Shown here in pieces: positions 49,487-60,665 of a DNA stretch of 64,000 bases (position 1 is its first letter; every line of letters begins with the position of its first letter). Made by a program: the position numbers and the translations under genes. Source of the DNA: Pyricularia pennisetigena (Eukaryota > Ascomycota > Sordariomycetes > Magnaporthales > Pyriculariaceae); NCBI RefSeq assembly GCF_004337985.1, contig NC_043742.1, forward strand, positions 854,176 to 918,175, given 5' to 3'. Below the pieces are notes generated by a model. The model made no database searches. It was not told where the DNA came from and saw only the letters and a program-made list of their open reading frames with translations.

Positions 49487-51371
49487 TAGTCTGAGGGCTA
49501 ATCCCTGAAGCCCAGAGCTCCATAATTGATCCATTTCGCTCCATTTCGTGGTTCAGTTGCGGTTTTGCAGTATACCTGTGGGTTTATCCAATGAGCGCTC
49601 TGGTTCAGGTCTGAGGACAATTTGTCGATTTTCGCCGTTTATGGCGGTATAATTGGCCTTTTTTCGACCGACATTCCTTTATTATTCCACAATTACGCAA
49701 AATATTGAATAAAGAAAATATCGTTGAAAATAGCGTTTGATACCGCCATTAGCAGCGATTGAATTTATTTTTTTATTTATTATAATGGCCGAATTAGAAA
49801 CCACCTGCCCTTAATCGGTTTATAACGGTATTGTTTTTTCGATTTCTTTTCGATTTTCGATTTTTTTTAATATTATTTTTAGTTTTTAACCAAATTTTAT
49901 ACTTTTTGCACGGGGAGGGTCGTATATATATATTTGTATATATATATATACCGTTGGTTTCAGTTTTGGTATATATACTGCATAATATAAGCCGTCGAAT
50001 AAACGGATAAATAAAGTAAGCACATTTTTATATGTAATTTACAATCGAAACTCGTTTATGTTTATACCAATTTTGATAATAATAAAATTAAAACTACAGG
50101 GACTGGATTACGTATATACACAAGCGTACACGTTTAGTCCAACTTATAAAATTCGCTTTAAAAAATCCTTCATAGAAAATAATGCTAAATATACATTTTT
50201 GATCGATTTTTTGCTTCATTTAATTAATTTTGAATTATTTTGTTTTGCGGCCAAACTTTATACATTATCCACGCGGGGGATGAAATACATATATATTTGG
50301 AAAAGTATTCCAATATGGTATATATATCGAGTTGTATAAACCACTAAATAAGCGGATAGGTAAAATATATATGTAATTGTATATATAATTTACAATCGAA
50401 ACGCTGTTGTATTTTTACCAATTTGTATAGTAATGAAACCGAAACCTCAGCGATTGAGTAGAATATATAAAAAACGTCAACGTGAAATCTGATTCGTAAT
50501 ACCCGTTTCAATTATTTTTTTATAAAAGGAAATGTTAAAGTCTGTGCTTTTTTTCTATTTTTTGCTTTGTTCAATAAAATAGAATTTATAAGAATAAAGT
50601 TGATTAAACATTATTTAAAGGCTTATAACAGAGTAGGAATACTTCAATTCATTTTATTTAAAATTATTTGCGTAATATATTTGATTTTTCGACACATTAA
50701 TAAATAATGGAAAAATATTAATAAAAGCTTTGTTTAAAACGATAATTGCATGCACTTTGTGATTTTAAGCCCGCTCAATCAAAAATAGTAATACTTGATT
50801 CCTACCCAGTATTATATATTATTATTCAAAACAATAATTAAATATAATAATAAGATACAAGTTTTACTAAATATTGAAATTTCTTTCCAAATAAATTAGA
50901 TATGAGGACGCGTTTTTTAATCCCGAATTTCTTAAGGTCCAATTAAATTAACGCTACTTACTATATATCTTTATAGTTTTTATTTGATATTTTATTCGTA
51001 TATTCAATCGCATACCGTATTTATACTGTTTTTTTGCTATTAAATTTTAAATACAATGTGTTAATTATACCGTTATTTAATTGGTTGCGCGTATAAAAAA
51101 TGCAACTAATTGCATTTAACGTGCGGTCGCTGGGCGTTTATAAGGTCTATTTATAATTTAATGTGTATACCCGTTACAAACGGCGAAATGCGACAAATTA
51201 TCGTTGGTGGTACCGCCATGAACGGCGAAATGCGACAAAATGTCCTCAAACTAGAACGAGCGCGATTTTTTCGGCCAATGTAATTGGTCGAAAAACCATG
51301 TGGCTGAAAGGTACATGGAGCGCTCGGTCCCCACTGCGAAGCAGGGGGGTCTAGTTTGCGCATTGAGACTA
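49487..51371 (+). mobile_element. N3: non-autonomous E/N element
   Basis: 1885 bp, TAGTCTGA...TGAGACTA, alpha end left and beta end right. The flanks CTTAATTTT and TTTAATCGT look poor as repeats. The empty site in the other R LTR (CTTGATCGT, 63786-63794) shows that both derive from the same 9-mer by transitions plus one further change. Two iterons at the beta end (51176-51243) and one TGTTAATTATACCG-type mini-repeat (about 51057-51150, inverted). Confidence 0.85.
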
Positions 51372-51384
51372 TTTAATCGTAATA

Positions 51385-51540
51385 TTCGGAATAAAATTCC
51401 TCGTGAAACGTTAAGTCCCTATTATTTACCGTTGTACGGTTAATTAAATTAACCACGGTAAATAGTAAATAGCATAATAAGGATAATAGTAAACCCGCCG
51501 TTATAATGGCAAATTTAATCCTATCCGCCAGCGTTCGTTT
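51385..51540 (-). repeat. copia integrase C-terminal fragment, inverted
   Basis: Matches 25240-25370 (inverted copy C) and the stretch around 20700-20860 of copy B. It begins directly after the R LTR end. It ends near 51540, where copia similarity stops. Confidence 0.6.
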
Positions 51541-52187
51541 ATAGTTTGTTCGTTTAGGCGCGTATACGCGATTCGTATTGCGTGTTTTTTCCTTTTTACA
51601 TTTAGTTTTGTATTTTCGAATTAAACCGTTTCTATATTGTTGTTCTGTTTCCTTAGGATCGTTTTTGTAATAAAAAATAATTATATCTATTGCCGCAATT
51701 TTCGTTTTTAACGCGCATAAAAATTGGATTTTTGATTTGCATATTTTTTAATTTTGTTTTCACCAAAGGATAGTCAATCGGGCTTTGATATAATTATCCG
51801 TGGTAATATTTAAAATTTCAATTATCGGTACAACGATAAACTCAAATAAGGTTGCAAAAGCAACCTCAAATTCAAGTCTGCAACGGTAAGTGGTACTATT
51901 TTGGCAGAGCGGGCATTTTTGTTTGCACTTAAAACTATTTGTGAAAATGAAATAATCCGAATAGGGTTTAACCCGGGGTAAGTAAGCAATGAAAAACCCG
52001 AATCAGGCCGGTGGAGGTAATTTAACCGTAATAGTAAGATCAAAGGCAGGCAAACTAAGTCATAATACTTAAAAGCAGTAAAATGTTATAAAAGTGATTT
52101 TATAAAGTACTAAGTTAACTAGTTAACCCCTGTATATATAAATGATAGTTACTTCAAACCTTTATATAACAATATAGTTTTATACTT
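51541..52187. other. spacer downstream of the nucleotidyltransferase gene
   Basis: 51541-51700 on the minus strand reads NDPKETEQQYRNGLIRKYKT and a basic tail, not recognised and probably the end of another decayed element. From about 51830 the composition is less AT-rich and fits the 3' flank of the gene. The minus-strand ORF at 51822-52043 has no supporting features. Confidence 0.4.
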
Positions 52188-53120
52188 TTAATCCCTTATT
52201 TTAAATAGCTCTCTCACCTTTTGAACCGAGTTCGAGTTTAGTAGGTTAAGATGATTTACTACCTGTAGCCGTTTTTGTAAAGGGATTTCCAATACCGCGT
52301 CAGTTAATTCGTTGTAATAATTATTTACCAAATAGGTAATATCTTTAACATCCTGACTAGTCTTGCGTCGTTTAGGCCAAACCAGGCTCAGAACCTTTGA
52401 AATAAACAAAGGCCCAGGTCGGATTAAAGGGGCAGAAAACTGTGCATTATTGTACGTCATTGAAAGATATTTGGAAATACCAGCGATTTCTTTAGCCGAA
52501 CTTTTCTGGCCTGGAAATAATGTTAAAGTCCGTTTTATATAACGATTGGTAGCTTAGGACTTACCGGCTATAATTATATCCACATTTATATATTTGTTTT
52601 TTGTTCTGAAAAAGACTTCCAGGTGTGATTTGTCTGGCCACCAATTTTCTGCAGGTATAAGAAACCGTCCGTCGGTTTCCAAAAGCTTTTTAAGATTGGG
52701 CATTGTAGTTTGAACTATAATGTCAATATCAGGCGTAGTTCGTTGAGGTTCTCCGTAAAGGATTAAAGCCCAACCACCGGAAATAACCCAAGGGATATCG
52801 TTTTCGCCAAAAAGGTTATTAAATGCGATAGTAGTTTCTTTAAAACCAGCAACGCTCACGTCGGCAAGTGACCTTTCCTGAAGCCAAACATATTCTTCTT
52901 TCGTGAAATGGCGTCCAGTTATAGTTGGAGTTATTGAACGTTTATACGACGACAGAGGAAGATTGATTTTGGGGTAATAACCCTCTATATTTTCTTGTAA
53001 AGGCTTAAAGGCGCCCGTGGCGCCAAGCCTGGAGGCATAACTCTTATCGCCAGTAGGGAAAGCAAGGGATGTGGTGGCTAACAGCCACATAAAAGTAAAA
53101 AAGCAACACATCTTAAACAA
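52188..53120 (-). CDS. secreted-type nucleotidyltransferase-fold protein, two exons
   Basis: Exon 1 is 53120-52565 and exon 2 is 52510-52188. The 54-bp intron (52564-52511) begins GTAAGT and ends TTTCCAG and keeps the frame, giving 292 residues. Residues 1-20 (MFKMCCFFTFMWLLATTSLA) form a clear signal peptide. The core VISGGWALILYGEPQRTTPD, then IDIIV, is the minimal nucleotidyltransferase signature: Gly115-Gly116, Asp131 and Asp133, with a third acidic residue at Asp181 (KYINVDIIIAG), so the metal site is complete. It resembles small stand-alone nucleotidyltransferase/GrpB-like folds; the substrate cannot be read. It is the only gene here without RIP-type stops or frameshifts, and its composition is more GC-rich than its surroundings. 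A secreted NTase fold is unusual. Vacuolar or cell-wall location is equally possible. Confidence 0.8.
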
Positions 53121-53557
53121 AGATAAAAGGTAAAGCTTAGGTTATATGATAAGGCAGAAAGGTGGCCAAGTTAGGAGAGACGACGAGCTTGGCATACCCC
53201 AAGCACACCCGCAGAATATTGCTGACGAGTTTTAAAATACAAGGCTAGGAGTGATCGGCTTGGTGAGGTGGGTTCCCGACTTCGCCTTTTAATAAAAGGT
53301 TTCATGGTTAGCGCCAAATTGAAACGTGATTTACATGGTCACAAATGGAGCTTTTCGCATAAAATGACCTTTATATGGCTATTATTGCGTCTATTATTAA
53401 TTTTACACCGAGAATAATACCAAGGGAAGAACTTTCCTCACAGCATTGCTTAATTTAATTTATACCACGCGGATATATATTTGATCTGTTTTCGTCTTCT
53501 TAACTAGCACCTGGTATGCCCGGACTTACCAAAATTATTATAGCGCCGCTTAGTCGC
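53121..53557. other. upstream region of the nucleotidyltransferase gene
   Basis: 437 bp with normal composition and no ORF. It presumably holds the promoter. CAACACATCTT surrounds the start codon; no TATA box is obvious. N4 is inserted at its far end. Confidence 0.4.
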
Positions 53558-53566
53558 CGCTTGCGC

Positions 53567-54879
53567 TAGTGTCAGGGCTCATCCCTGAAGCCCAGAGCTC
53601 CACAATTAATCCATTTCGCTCCACTTCGTGGCTCAGTTGCGGCTTTGCAATATACCTGTGGGTTCATCCAATAAACGCTTTGGTTCAGGTTTAAGGACAA
53701 CTTGTCGATTTTCGCCGTTTATGGCGGTATTTTTAGCCTTTTTTCGACCGACACTCCCTTATTATTCCACAATTACGCAAAATATTGAAAAAAGAAAATA
53801 TCGTTGAAAATAGCGTTTAATACCGCTATAATAAGTTTTGGTGTATATATCGCATTATATGAACAGTTAAATAAGCGGATAGGCAGAATATGTATTTTGC
53901 ATATATAATTTACAATTTAAACTTGTTTATATTTTTACCCATTTTAACGATAATAAAACCAAAACTTCAGGGATTAAATTAAATATATAAATAAGCGTCA
54001 GCGTGGAGTTCGATCTCTAATGCCCATTTATATTTCTTTTCTATTTAAAAGAATGTTAAATTTGTGCCATTTTTCTATTTTATGTTTGATTTAATTAAAT
54101 AAAATTCACGCAAATAAGGTTTAATATCATTTTAATATAAGTTCAAAAAAGAATGGATAAATTAGAAGCTTTCCTAGTTTTACCATCATTTTCGTAAATT
54201 ATTTAGCTATTTGATAAACTGTTAATAAAGATAAAAATACTAATAAAAGGTTTGTTTTAAACGACAATTGCATGCACTCTGTAGTCCTAAGTCCGCTAAA
54301 TAATGAATATTATTATCTGAGTTTAAATCAATATTATATTCCATAATTTAAAATAAAAATTAAGCATAATAAAAATTATAACTCTTATTTAATATTTCAA
54401 TATCTTCCAAATTGATTGGGTAAAGAAACGCGGTTTGCATTCAAAGGATTGCCAAAATTTAATCAGTTTAACGCAGGTTATTTAACATTTTTACGATTTG
54501 TATTTAATTTTATATTCGAATATTTAATTGTATACCGTGGTTACACCATTTGTTTAGCTATTATAATGCGTATATAATATATATATCCGCTACAAACGGC
54601 GGAATGCGACAAATTATCTTTAATAATACCGCTATAAATGGCGAAATGCGACAAATTATTATTAATAATACCGCTATAAACGGCGAAATGCGACAAATTA
54701 TTATTGGTAATACCGGCGTACCGCCATAAACGGCGAAATGCGACAAAATGTCCTCAGATTAGAACGAGCGCATTCTTTTCGGCCAATGTAATTGGTCGAA
54801 AAACCATGTGGTTAAAAGGTATATGGAGCGCTCGGTCCCCACTGCGAAGCAGGGGGGTCTAGTTTAAGCATTGAGACTA
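53567..54879 (+). mobile_element. N4: short E/N element (1.3 kb)
   Basis: TAGTGTCA...TGAGACTA with target duplication CGCTTGCGC (53558-53566) and TGCTTGCGC (54880-54888), 8 of 9 identical. It has lost about 200 bp after the alpha end compared with N1, and one of the two ~355-bp modules. Its beta end carries four tandem iterons (54585-54760). Confidence 0.9.
54580..54765 (+). repeat. tandem iterons in the beta end of N4
   Basis: Four units of 40-45 bp, each with CGCTATAAACGGCGAAATGC and GACAAATTAT or a near variant. N1 and N3 have two, N5 has three and the alpha ends have one. Copy number varies, as expected for transposase-binding arrays. Confidence 0.75.
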
Positions 54880-54918
54880 TGCTTGCGCATTATTTCTTTC
54901 TTAATTTATGTTCCTTTA

Positions 54919-55365
54919 TGTTACGACCAGAGAGTGGGCCCGGCAAGAAACGGCCAGGTGGGGTTACACCCCTCCTGACTGTAGGGGTGTGCTTATTCTC
55001 AGAGGAGGCCACAGGGGATCACGTTCATTTTCACATGACCATTTTGAGGTCTAGAACAAAGTTAGATCTCGGCTTAGCTTCGGTGATTTACGTAGCTCCA
55101 CGACACGCACTTTTTAGGTACGAATCAGAGCACGATTTCTCATTTCTTTTGTGGATTTGTTTTCCATTGTTTCATGACGGCGACCTGTGGGGAGGTGCTT
55201 ATTCTGGGAGATAATCACGTTTATTTTCATATGACTATTTTGGTGCCTAGAACAGGGTTAAAGCTCGGCTAAGATTCGGTGATTTGCGCAGTTCCCCGAC
55301 ACGCACTTTTTAAATACGAATTAAAGCACAATTCCTCCTTTCTTTTGTGGATTGCTATTCCACCA
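54919..55365 (+). repeat. R-type LTR 5' part with a ~200-bp tandem duplication
   Basis: It starts TGTTACGACCAGAGAG, the inverted counterpart of the R LTR end TCGTAACA. Two ~200-bp units follow (about 54984-55187 and 55188-55365), each with GTGCTTATTCT, TTCATATGAC or TTCACATGAC, TTCGGTGATTT and CGACACGCACTTTTT. The same unit stands next to the R LTR at 63237-63424. The open frame at 54879-55214 is probably incidental. A MITE interrupts the second unit. Confidence 0.5.
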
Positions 55366-55837
55366 CAGCACCTGTCCAAAAGTAACGCAACGATCCCAAA
55401 ATCACACCAAAACCCGCGGTTTTCAACAGCAAATAATTCAATCAATTCAAAATACTACCATACCGAAAAGCTTTCAATATATAGTTTAAACCCCTCTCTT
55501 TTATTATATATTAACATTATCAGATTCTACTGCTTATTAGAGTTGTAAATATAAATATAAACGAACAAAAGTTGAAAAAATACCATTACAGTGGGTTACA
55601 GGGAACGTATAGTGGATGCAGGTTTTGGAAATTTGGCATTTTTATTTTAAAAATTTACCAATTATTCAATATAGGAGCAATAGCATTGGAATTTGAGAAG
55701 GTGTTTATTTTACTAAATATCTATTCGAATTTAAATCTAAGAGTTTGCGACTTGTATATTGGGAAAGTTATGCCTTGTGAAAATACAGACTTTTGATGAG
55801 ATGTTGGGATTGTTGCGTTATTTTTGGACAGGTGCTG
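55366..55837. mobile_element. MITE with ~45-bp TIRs, Tc1/mariner-pogo type ends
   Basis: The left end CAGCACCTGTCCAAAAGTAA then CGCAACGATCCCAAAATC matches the inverted right end GATGTTGGGATTGTTGCGTT then ATTTTTGGACAGGTGCTG at nearly every base. The dinucleotide CA flanks both sides, perhaps a mutated TA. Length 472 bp with no coding capacity. The small ORFs inside are not believable. Confidence 0.75.
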
Positions 55838-55982
55838 CATTTTATCTTGGAAATCCCGGCGAAATTAATTGCTATTATGCACTAAACTTACTCCACGTTT
55901 GCGAATAATACCCCTGCAATCCTGCACGTCGTCGATTAATCGGCTAATACACCATAACCACGCTGAAATTTATCGCCAACTC
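55838..55982. other. short unassigned spacer
   Basis: 145 bp between the MITE and N6. I see no gene or repeat. Confidence 0.4.
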
Positions 55983-56063
55983 AAGTCTCAGGGCTTATCC
56001 CTGAAGCCCAAAGCTCCACAACTGATCCACTTCGTTCGCTTCGCTCCATTTCGTGGCTCAATT

Positions 56064-57928
56064 TAGTCTCAGTGCTCAGACTAAACCCCCCTGCTTCGCA
56101 GTGGGGACCGAGCGCTCCATATACCTTTCAGCCACATGGTTTTTCGACCAATTACATTGGCCGAAAAGATCGCGCTCGTTCTAGTTTGAGGACATTTTGT
56201 CGCATTTCGCCGTTTATGGCGGTACTACCAACGATAATTTGTCGCATTTCGCCGTTTATAACGGTATTATTAATAATATACCTAATATTGCGATATCGCT
56301 AATAATTATTTTATTAATATAAGGATAATTTGTGGTATTCTGCCGTTTATAGCGGGTATATATAAAATATTCGCATTATAATGGTAAAAGAAAATAATGT
56401 ACCTATAGCATGCAATTGGATATTCGTATAAAAATATAAATAAAAATTTGAAAAATATATAGTGATTTGCGTTAAATTTATTGGAATTTATTAAATACTT
56501 GAGTGCCGGCCGCGTTTTTATAACCACTGTATACGAAAAGATATTAAAATATTATGTAAAATTTGTATTTTTTTATTATATTTAATTTTCTGTTGAATAA
56601 TAGTATATAATATTAATTTTAATTTTATTTACAGTATTAATAGCCTAGCAGACCTAATATTGCAAAATGGATGCAATCATCGATTGGAATAAAAGTTTTA
56701 TTAATATGATTATATTAATTAACATTTTGTTAAAAACCTGAATAATTTACGCAAATATTGGTAAAATTAAAAAAAAGTTTAATTCAGGCATTCTTTTATC
56801 AATTTATTAAAAAGCCTTATTGTACTTTCTTTTTACAAATTTTATTTAATTAAATAAAGCAATAAATATAAAAATAATACACATTCAGCATTTCTTTATA
56901 TAAAAAAACAAAAAGGGCCGGTATTGTAAATCGGGTTTTACGTTAACGTTTGTTTATATACATTATCCACTCTTTCAAATTTTGGTTTTTTTAATGTTAA
57001 AATTGGTAAAAATGTAAAAGCATTTCGATTGCAAAATATATATAAAATTGGTTATACTTTACCTATTCGCATACTTAACGGCTTATATGATTAAATATAT
57101 GTACAAAAATGTGATATTATATTAAATATATATATACCACCCCCCACGTGCAAAAACCACAAAATTTGGCTGCAAAACAAAAATAATATAAAATTGATCA
57201 AATAAAGCAAAATAATTTATAAAATACACATTTAGCATTTCTTTTTATAAAACAGTTTTTAAAACCGATACTATAAGTGAGACGGGATTTGGACGTTTGT
57301 TTATATACGTAATCGAATCTCTGAAATTTTGGTTTTATTATCGTTAAAATTGGTAAAAATATAAACGAGTTTCGATTGTAAATTATATATATAAAAATAT
57401 ATACTTTACCTATCCGCTTATTTAATTGCTTATATAATCTGGTATTTGCACCAAAATTTAGTATAACAGTATATAAATATATACGACCCTCCAGGTGCAA
57501 AAATTATTAAATTTGGTCAAAAATTAAAAATAATATCAAAAAAGATCGAAAATCGAAAAAAAATCGAAAAAACAGTACCGCCATGAACGGATTAAGGGCA
57601 AATGGTATCGAATTCGGCCATTTTAACAAATAAAAAAATAAAACGAATTGCTGCTAATAGCTATATTAAACGCTATTTTCAACGATATTTTATTTTTTCA
57701 ATATTATATATGGTTATGGAATAATAAAGGAATTTCGGTTAAAAAAAGGCCAAAAATACCGCCATAAACGGCGAAAATCGACAAATTGTCCTCAGACCTG
57801 AACCAAAGCGTTTTTTGGATGGACCCACAGGTACCTTGCAAAACCGCAATTAAGCCACGAAGTGGAGCGAAGCGAACGAAGTGGATTAATTGTGGAGCTT
57901 TGGGCTTCAGGGATGAGCCCTGAGACTA
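56064..57928 (-). mobile_element. N5: E/N element nested in N6, inverted
   Basis: 1865 bp, starting TAGTCTCAGTGC (beta end) and ending TGAGACTA (inverted alpha end). The target duplication GGCTCAATT (56055-56063 and 57929-57937) is perfect, which makes this the youngest-looking insertion of the family here. It has three iterons at the beta end and two inverted ~355-bp modules. Confidence 0.92.
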
Positions 57929-58068
57929 GGCTCAATTGCGGCTTTGTAATGTACCTGTGGGTCCATCCAAAGAACGTTTTGGTTCAGGTTTAAGGACAAT
58001 TTGTCGATTTTCGCAGTTTATGGCGGTATTTTTGGCATTTTTTTCGACCGATACTCCTTTATTATTCC

Positions 58069-58167
58069 TGTTAAAAACAGGCCTTATAAAGGCCCTGCGA
58101 CCGCACGTTAAGTGAGTCGGCTGCATTTTTCATGCGCGCAGCCAATTGAACAGCGGCATAATTAACA
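58069..58167 (+). repeat. ~99-bp TGTTAA..TTAACA mini-insertion in N6
   Basis: TGTTAAAAACAGGCCTTATA...GCGGCATAATTAACA is flanked by ATTCC on both sides. N1 has the uninterrupted site (TATTATTCCACAAC). Related copies are at 46410-46508, 46562-46660 and, inverted, 51057-51150, all inside N elements. The TG..CA ends and 5-bp duplication look like a retro-integrase product, but the unit is very short. Confidence 0.55.
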
Positions 58168-58864
58168 ATTCCACAACCACGCAAAATATGGAAAAAAGAA
58201 AATATCGTTGAAAATAGCGTTTAGTACCGCAATTAGCAGCGATTTAATTTATTATTTTATTTATTGTAACGGCCGAATTGGATACCACCTGCCCTTTATC
58301 CGTTTATGGGGTACTATTTTTTCGATTTTCTTTTTCAATTTTCTTTTTCGATTTTCGATTTTCGATTTCTTTTAATATTATTTTTAATTTTCAACTAAAC
58401 TTTATAGTTTTTGCATCTGGAGGGTCGTTTATATTGATATATATACCGTTATATGAGACTTTGGTGTATATACAGTACTATATAAGGAGCTAAATAAGCG
58501 GATAGGCAAAGTATATACTTTTTGTACATAATTTATATTTGAAACTCGTTTATATTTTTACTAATCTTGACGATAATGAGACCAAAATTTCTGGAAGTAG
58601 ACCACGTTGCTACGCAAACGTCCACGTGCAGCCCAACTTATAATATTGGCTTTGAAAGCTTTTTTATATCAAAAAATGCTAAATATGTATTTTATATTTC
58701 TATTTGCTTGATTTGATTAATTTTATATTATATTTTTTTGCAGCCAAAGCCTATGGTTTCTACACGTGGGGGCTGTACCCATTATATAATACACAACTAT
58801 AATTTGGTACACATATCCGATCATATAAGCCGTTAAATGAGCGGATAGGGAAGGTTTACGTAAT

Positions 58865-59133
58865 TGCTATAATCAAGGTACCGGGTAACCTGTTCTTAAG
58901 GTAAAATATAGTGGGGTGAAGCAACTGAGCGTCTTGACTGGGTAACGGGGGTTTTCAATAATTGGGGTGGAGTTATAGTCGATTCCTAAAAAAATAGTAA
59001 ATTAATCGCTGCTAAACAATTTTAAACTAACTTTTGTTTACATGGTAATAAACGTGTTTTATATAAATTATATTTCCAATATAATCTCTCCTAATCTGTT
59101 TAATTTATAATTCCCAATCAAGGTTTTACAAAT
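58865..59133 (-). repeat. R-family LTR, inverted, truncated
   Basis: TGCTATAATCAAGGTACCGG corresponds to TGTTACGATCAAGGTATCGG. It is cut by the solo copia LTR at 59134. Confidence 0.65.
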
Positions 59134-59702
59134 TGTTAACAATATGTGTTACTAACAGGGTTTTAGGCATTAGCCTAGGTGCGGCGTGGTAGTAGTTGTA
59201 TTGTCAAAGCCTGTAATTACAGGGCTTAAATGCACTAAATTGCTCACTAAAATGGTTCACTAATTTTGGGATTAATAGATTTGATTTATTGGTGGGGGAA
59301 ACTTTGCTTTATCTCCCTTATGTACTTTCCGATATCGAAGTGGGGGTCCATACCCCGCAAAAGGTTCCGGTGCCGCACACGATTTTCCGAAAAATTATTT
59401 TGTATACGTTGTTGAAAAAACACCTTCATTTTTATACAAACCATTTTTGGGTTCGCACTAATTTGCTAATTTGGTGAAAATTCCAACCCGGTACAGGGTA
59501 GCTGACTCGTACGTGCAGGGTGGGTGTTAAACCCGGTATAGGGTGAAACCCCACTCGCAGATAGTTTAAATCGCAACTCCTGCAATACAAAATATAATAG
59601 AAAATCCGACAGCCCCAACAGCCCCACTTCGGCACTATCTATTGTGGCTTATATATAAATAAAGGTGGACCCATTATATGCTAAATAACGCATATAATAA
59701 CA
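59134..59702 (-). repeat. copia LTR L5, inverted solo LTR
   Basis: 569 bp, from TGTTAACAATATGTG to CGCATATAATAACA. No internal copia sequence on either side, so a solo LTR. The flanks CAAAT and ATTTT do not match. Confidence 0.8.
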
Positions 59703-59729
59703 ATTTTAAGGAAAAAGCGTATAATAACA

Positions 59730-60665
59730 ATGGTCTCCGACGGATTTAAGCCTTTTCGATAATTGGCAATTTCATGTAATTGAAAAGGGTAAACAAATAA
59801 CAAAGCGGCTATAAAATAATTAAGAAAAGTGTTTATTCCGTATACCCAACCTTACTCCGCTAAAAGGCGGTTATTGGTTTTCGACGGCCACCAATCACAT
59901 ATTACCGACGAATTTATATTTTTTTGTTTGTAAAATAATATTTAACTCCCATATGTACCCCATTATTCGTTACACGTTCTCCAACCATCGGATGTATCGG
60001 TTTTTAGGCCGTTAAAAATGGCTTATTGACGTCAATCTGGATTTGTTAACCAATTTTGCTGTTTAACAGTTGTTGGAAAACGAAATTTCCTTTATTGCTA
60101 ATATATAACCGGATCAAAAGCATTTACAGCAAAAAATATTGAATTTGGGTGACTTATAACGGGTTTATAACCGGTGAACTTGGTTAAATCACTTTAAAGC
60201 CCTATTTTGTTAAAAAGTAGCAGCGCCAACGTTAAAAAAGATAAAAATAACGGTTTATAAAGAGATAAAATACCGGAAAACCCAGCCCAAAAAACTAACG
60301 ACCCGTATTGACTTATTTGGAAAACCCCTAGAACGACCCGAAATATGCGATTTTACCTGCAAAACGTTTCTTAATCCAATAAAACCAACGCTATTTTACC
60401 TTTTGTATTTGGAAAAGGTTAAAAATGCTTCGAAACCAAAAATATACCTTTGGCTAACGCCCAGTAAAAAATCAGTCTATTGGAAATAGAATTGGAAATA
60501 ATACGGCCGGCTAGAAAAAGCAGGATAGCTCCGGATCCAAACGAGTTTTTGGTTAATAAACAGAATATTATTGGATTGCAGGAAAATAAGATAGAAAATT
60601 TGGAATTTTGGGCTGATAAAGAAGAGGTTAATAAACCGGATTAGCCTGAAAACGATTATATTTTT
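59730..60665 (+). pseudogene. Fot1/pogo-type DDE transposase relic (Tc1/mariner)
   Basis: The plus-strand reading gives NNKAAIKxLRKVFIPYT, then RLLVFDGHQSHITDEF (59858-59920), in which the second catalytic Asp precedes GHQSH. It continues with LPYVPHYSLHVLQPSDVSVF and RPLKMAY, and ends in a charged tail RPARKSRIAPDPNEF. This is the C-terminal half of the DDE_1 transposase of fungal Fot1/pogo elements. The N-terminal HTH/CENP-B part and the TIRs are not visible. Several stops. Confidence 0.75.

Larger units (their letters stand above)
55983..58864 (+). mobile_element. N6: E/N element split by N5 and truncated on the right
   Basis: The alpha end is at 55983-56063 (AAGTCTCAGGGC, with A for the first T). 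It is interrupted by N5 and resumes at 57938 (or at 57929 counting the duplicated 9-mer), running to 58864, where an inverted R LTR begins. It carries a ~99-bp mini-insertion at 58069-58167. The beta end is missing. Confidence 0.8.

Noticed and set aside
54879..55214. A 111-codon ORF with unusually even codon use
   Set aside because: It spans the N4 end and an LTR-like repeat unit, and the sister units at 55188 and 63237 do not keep the frame.
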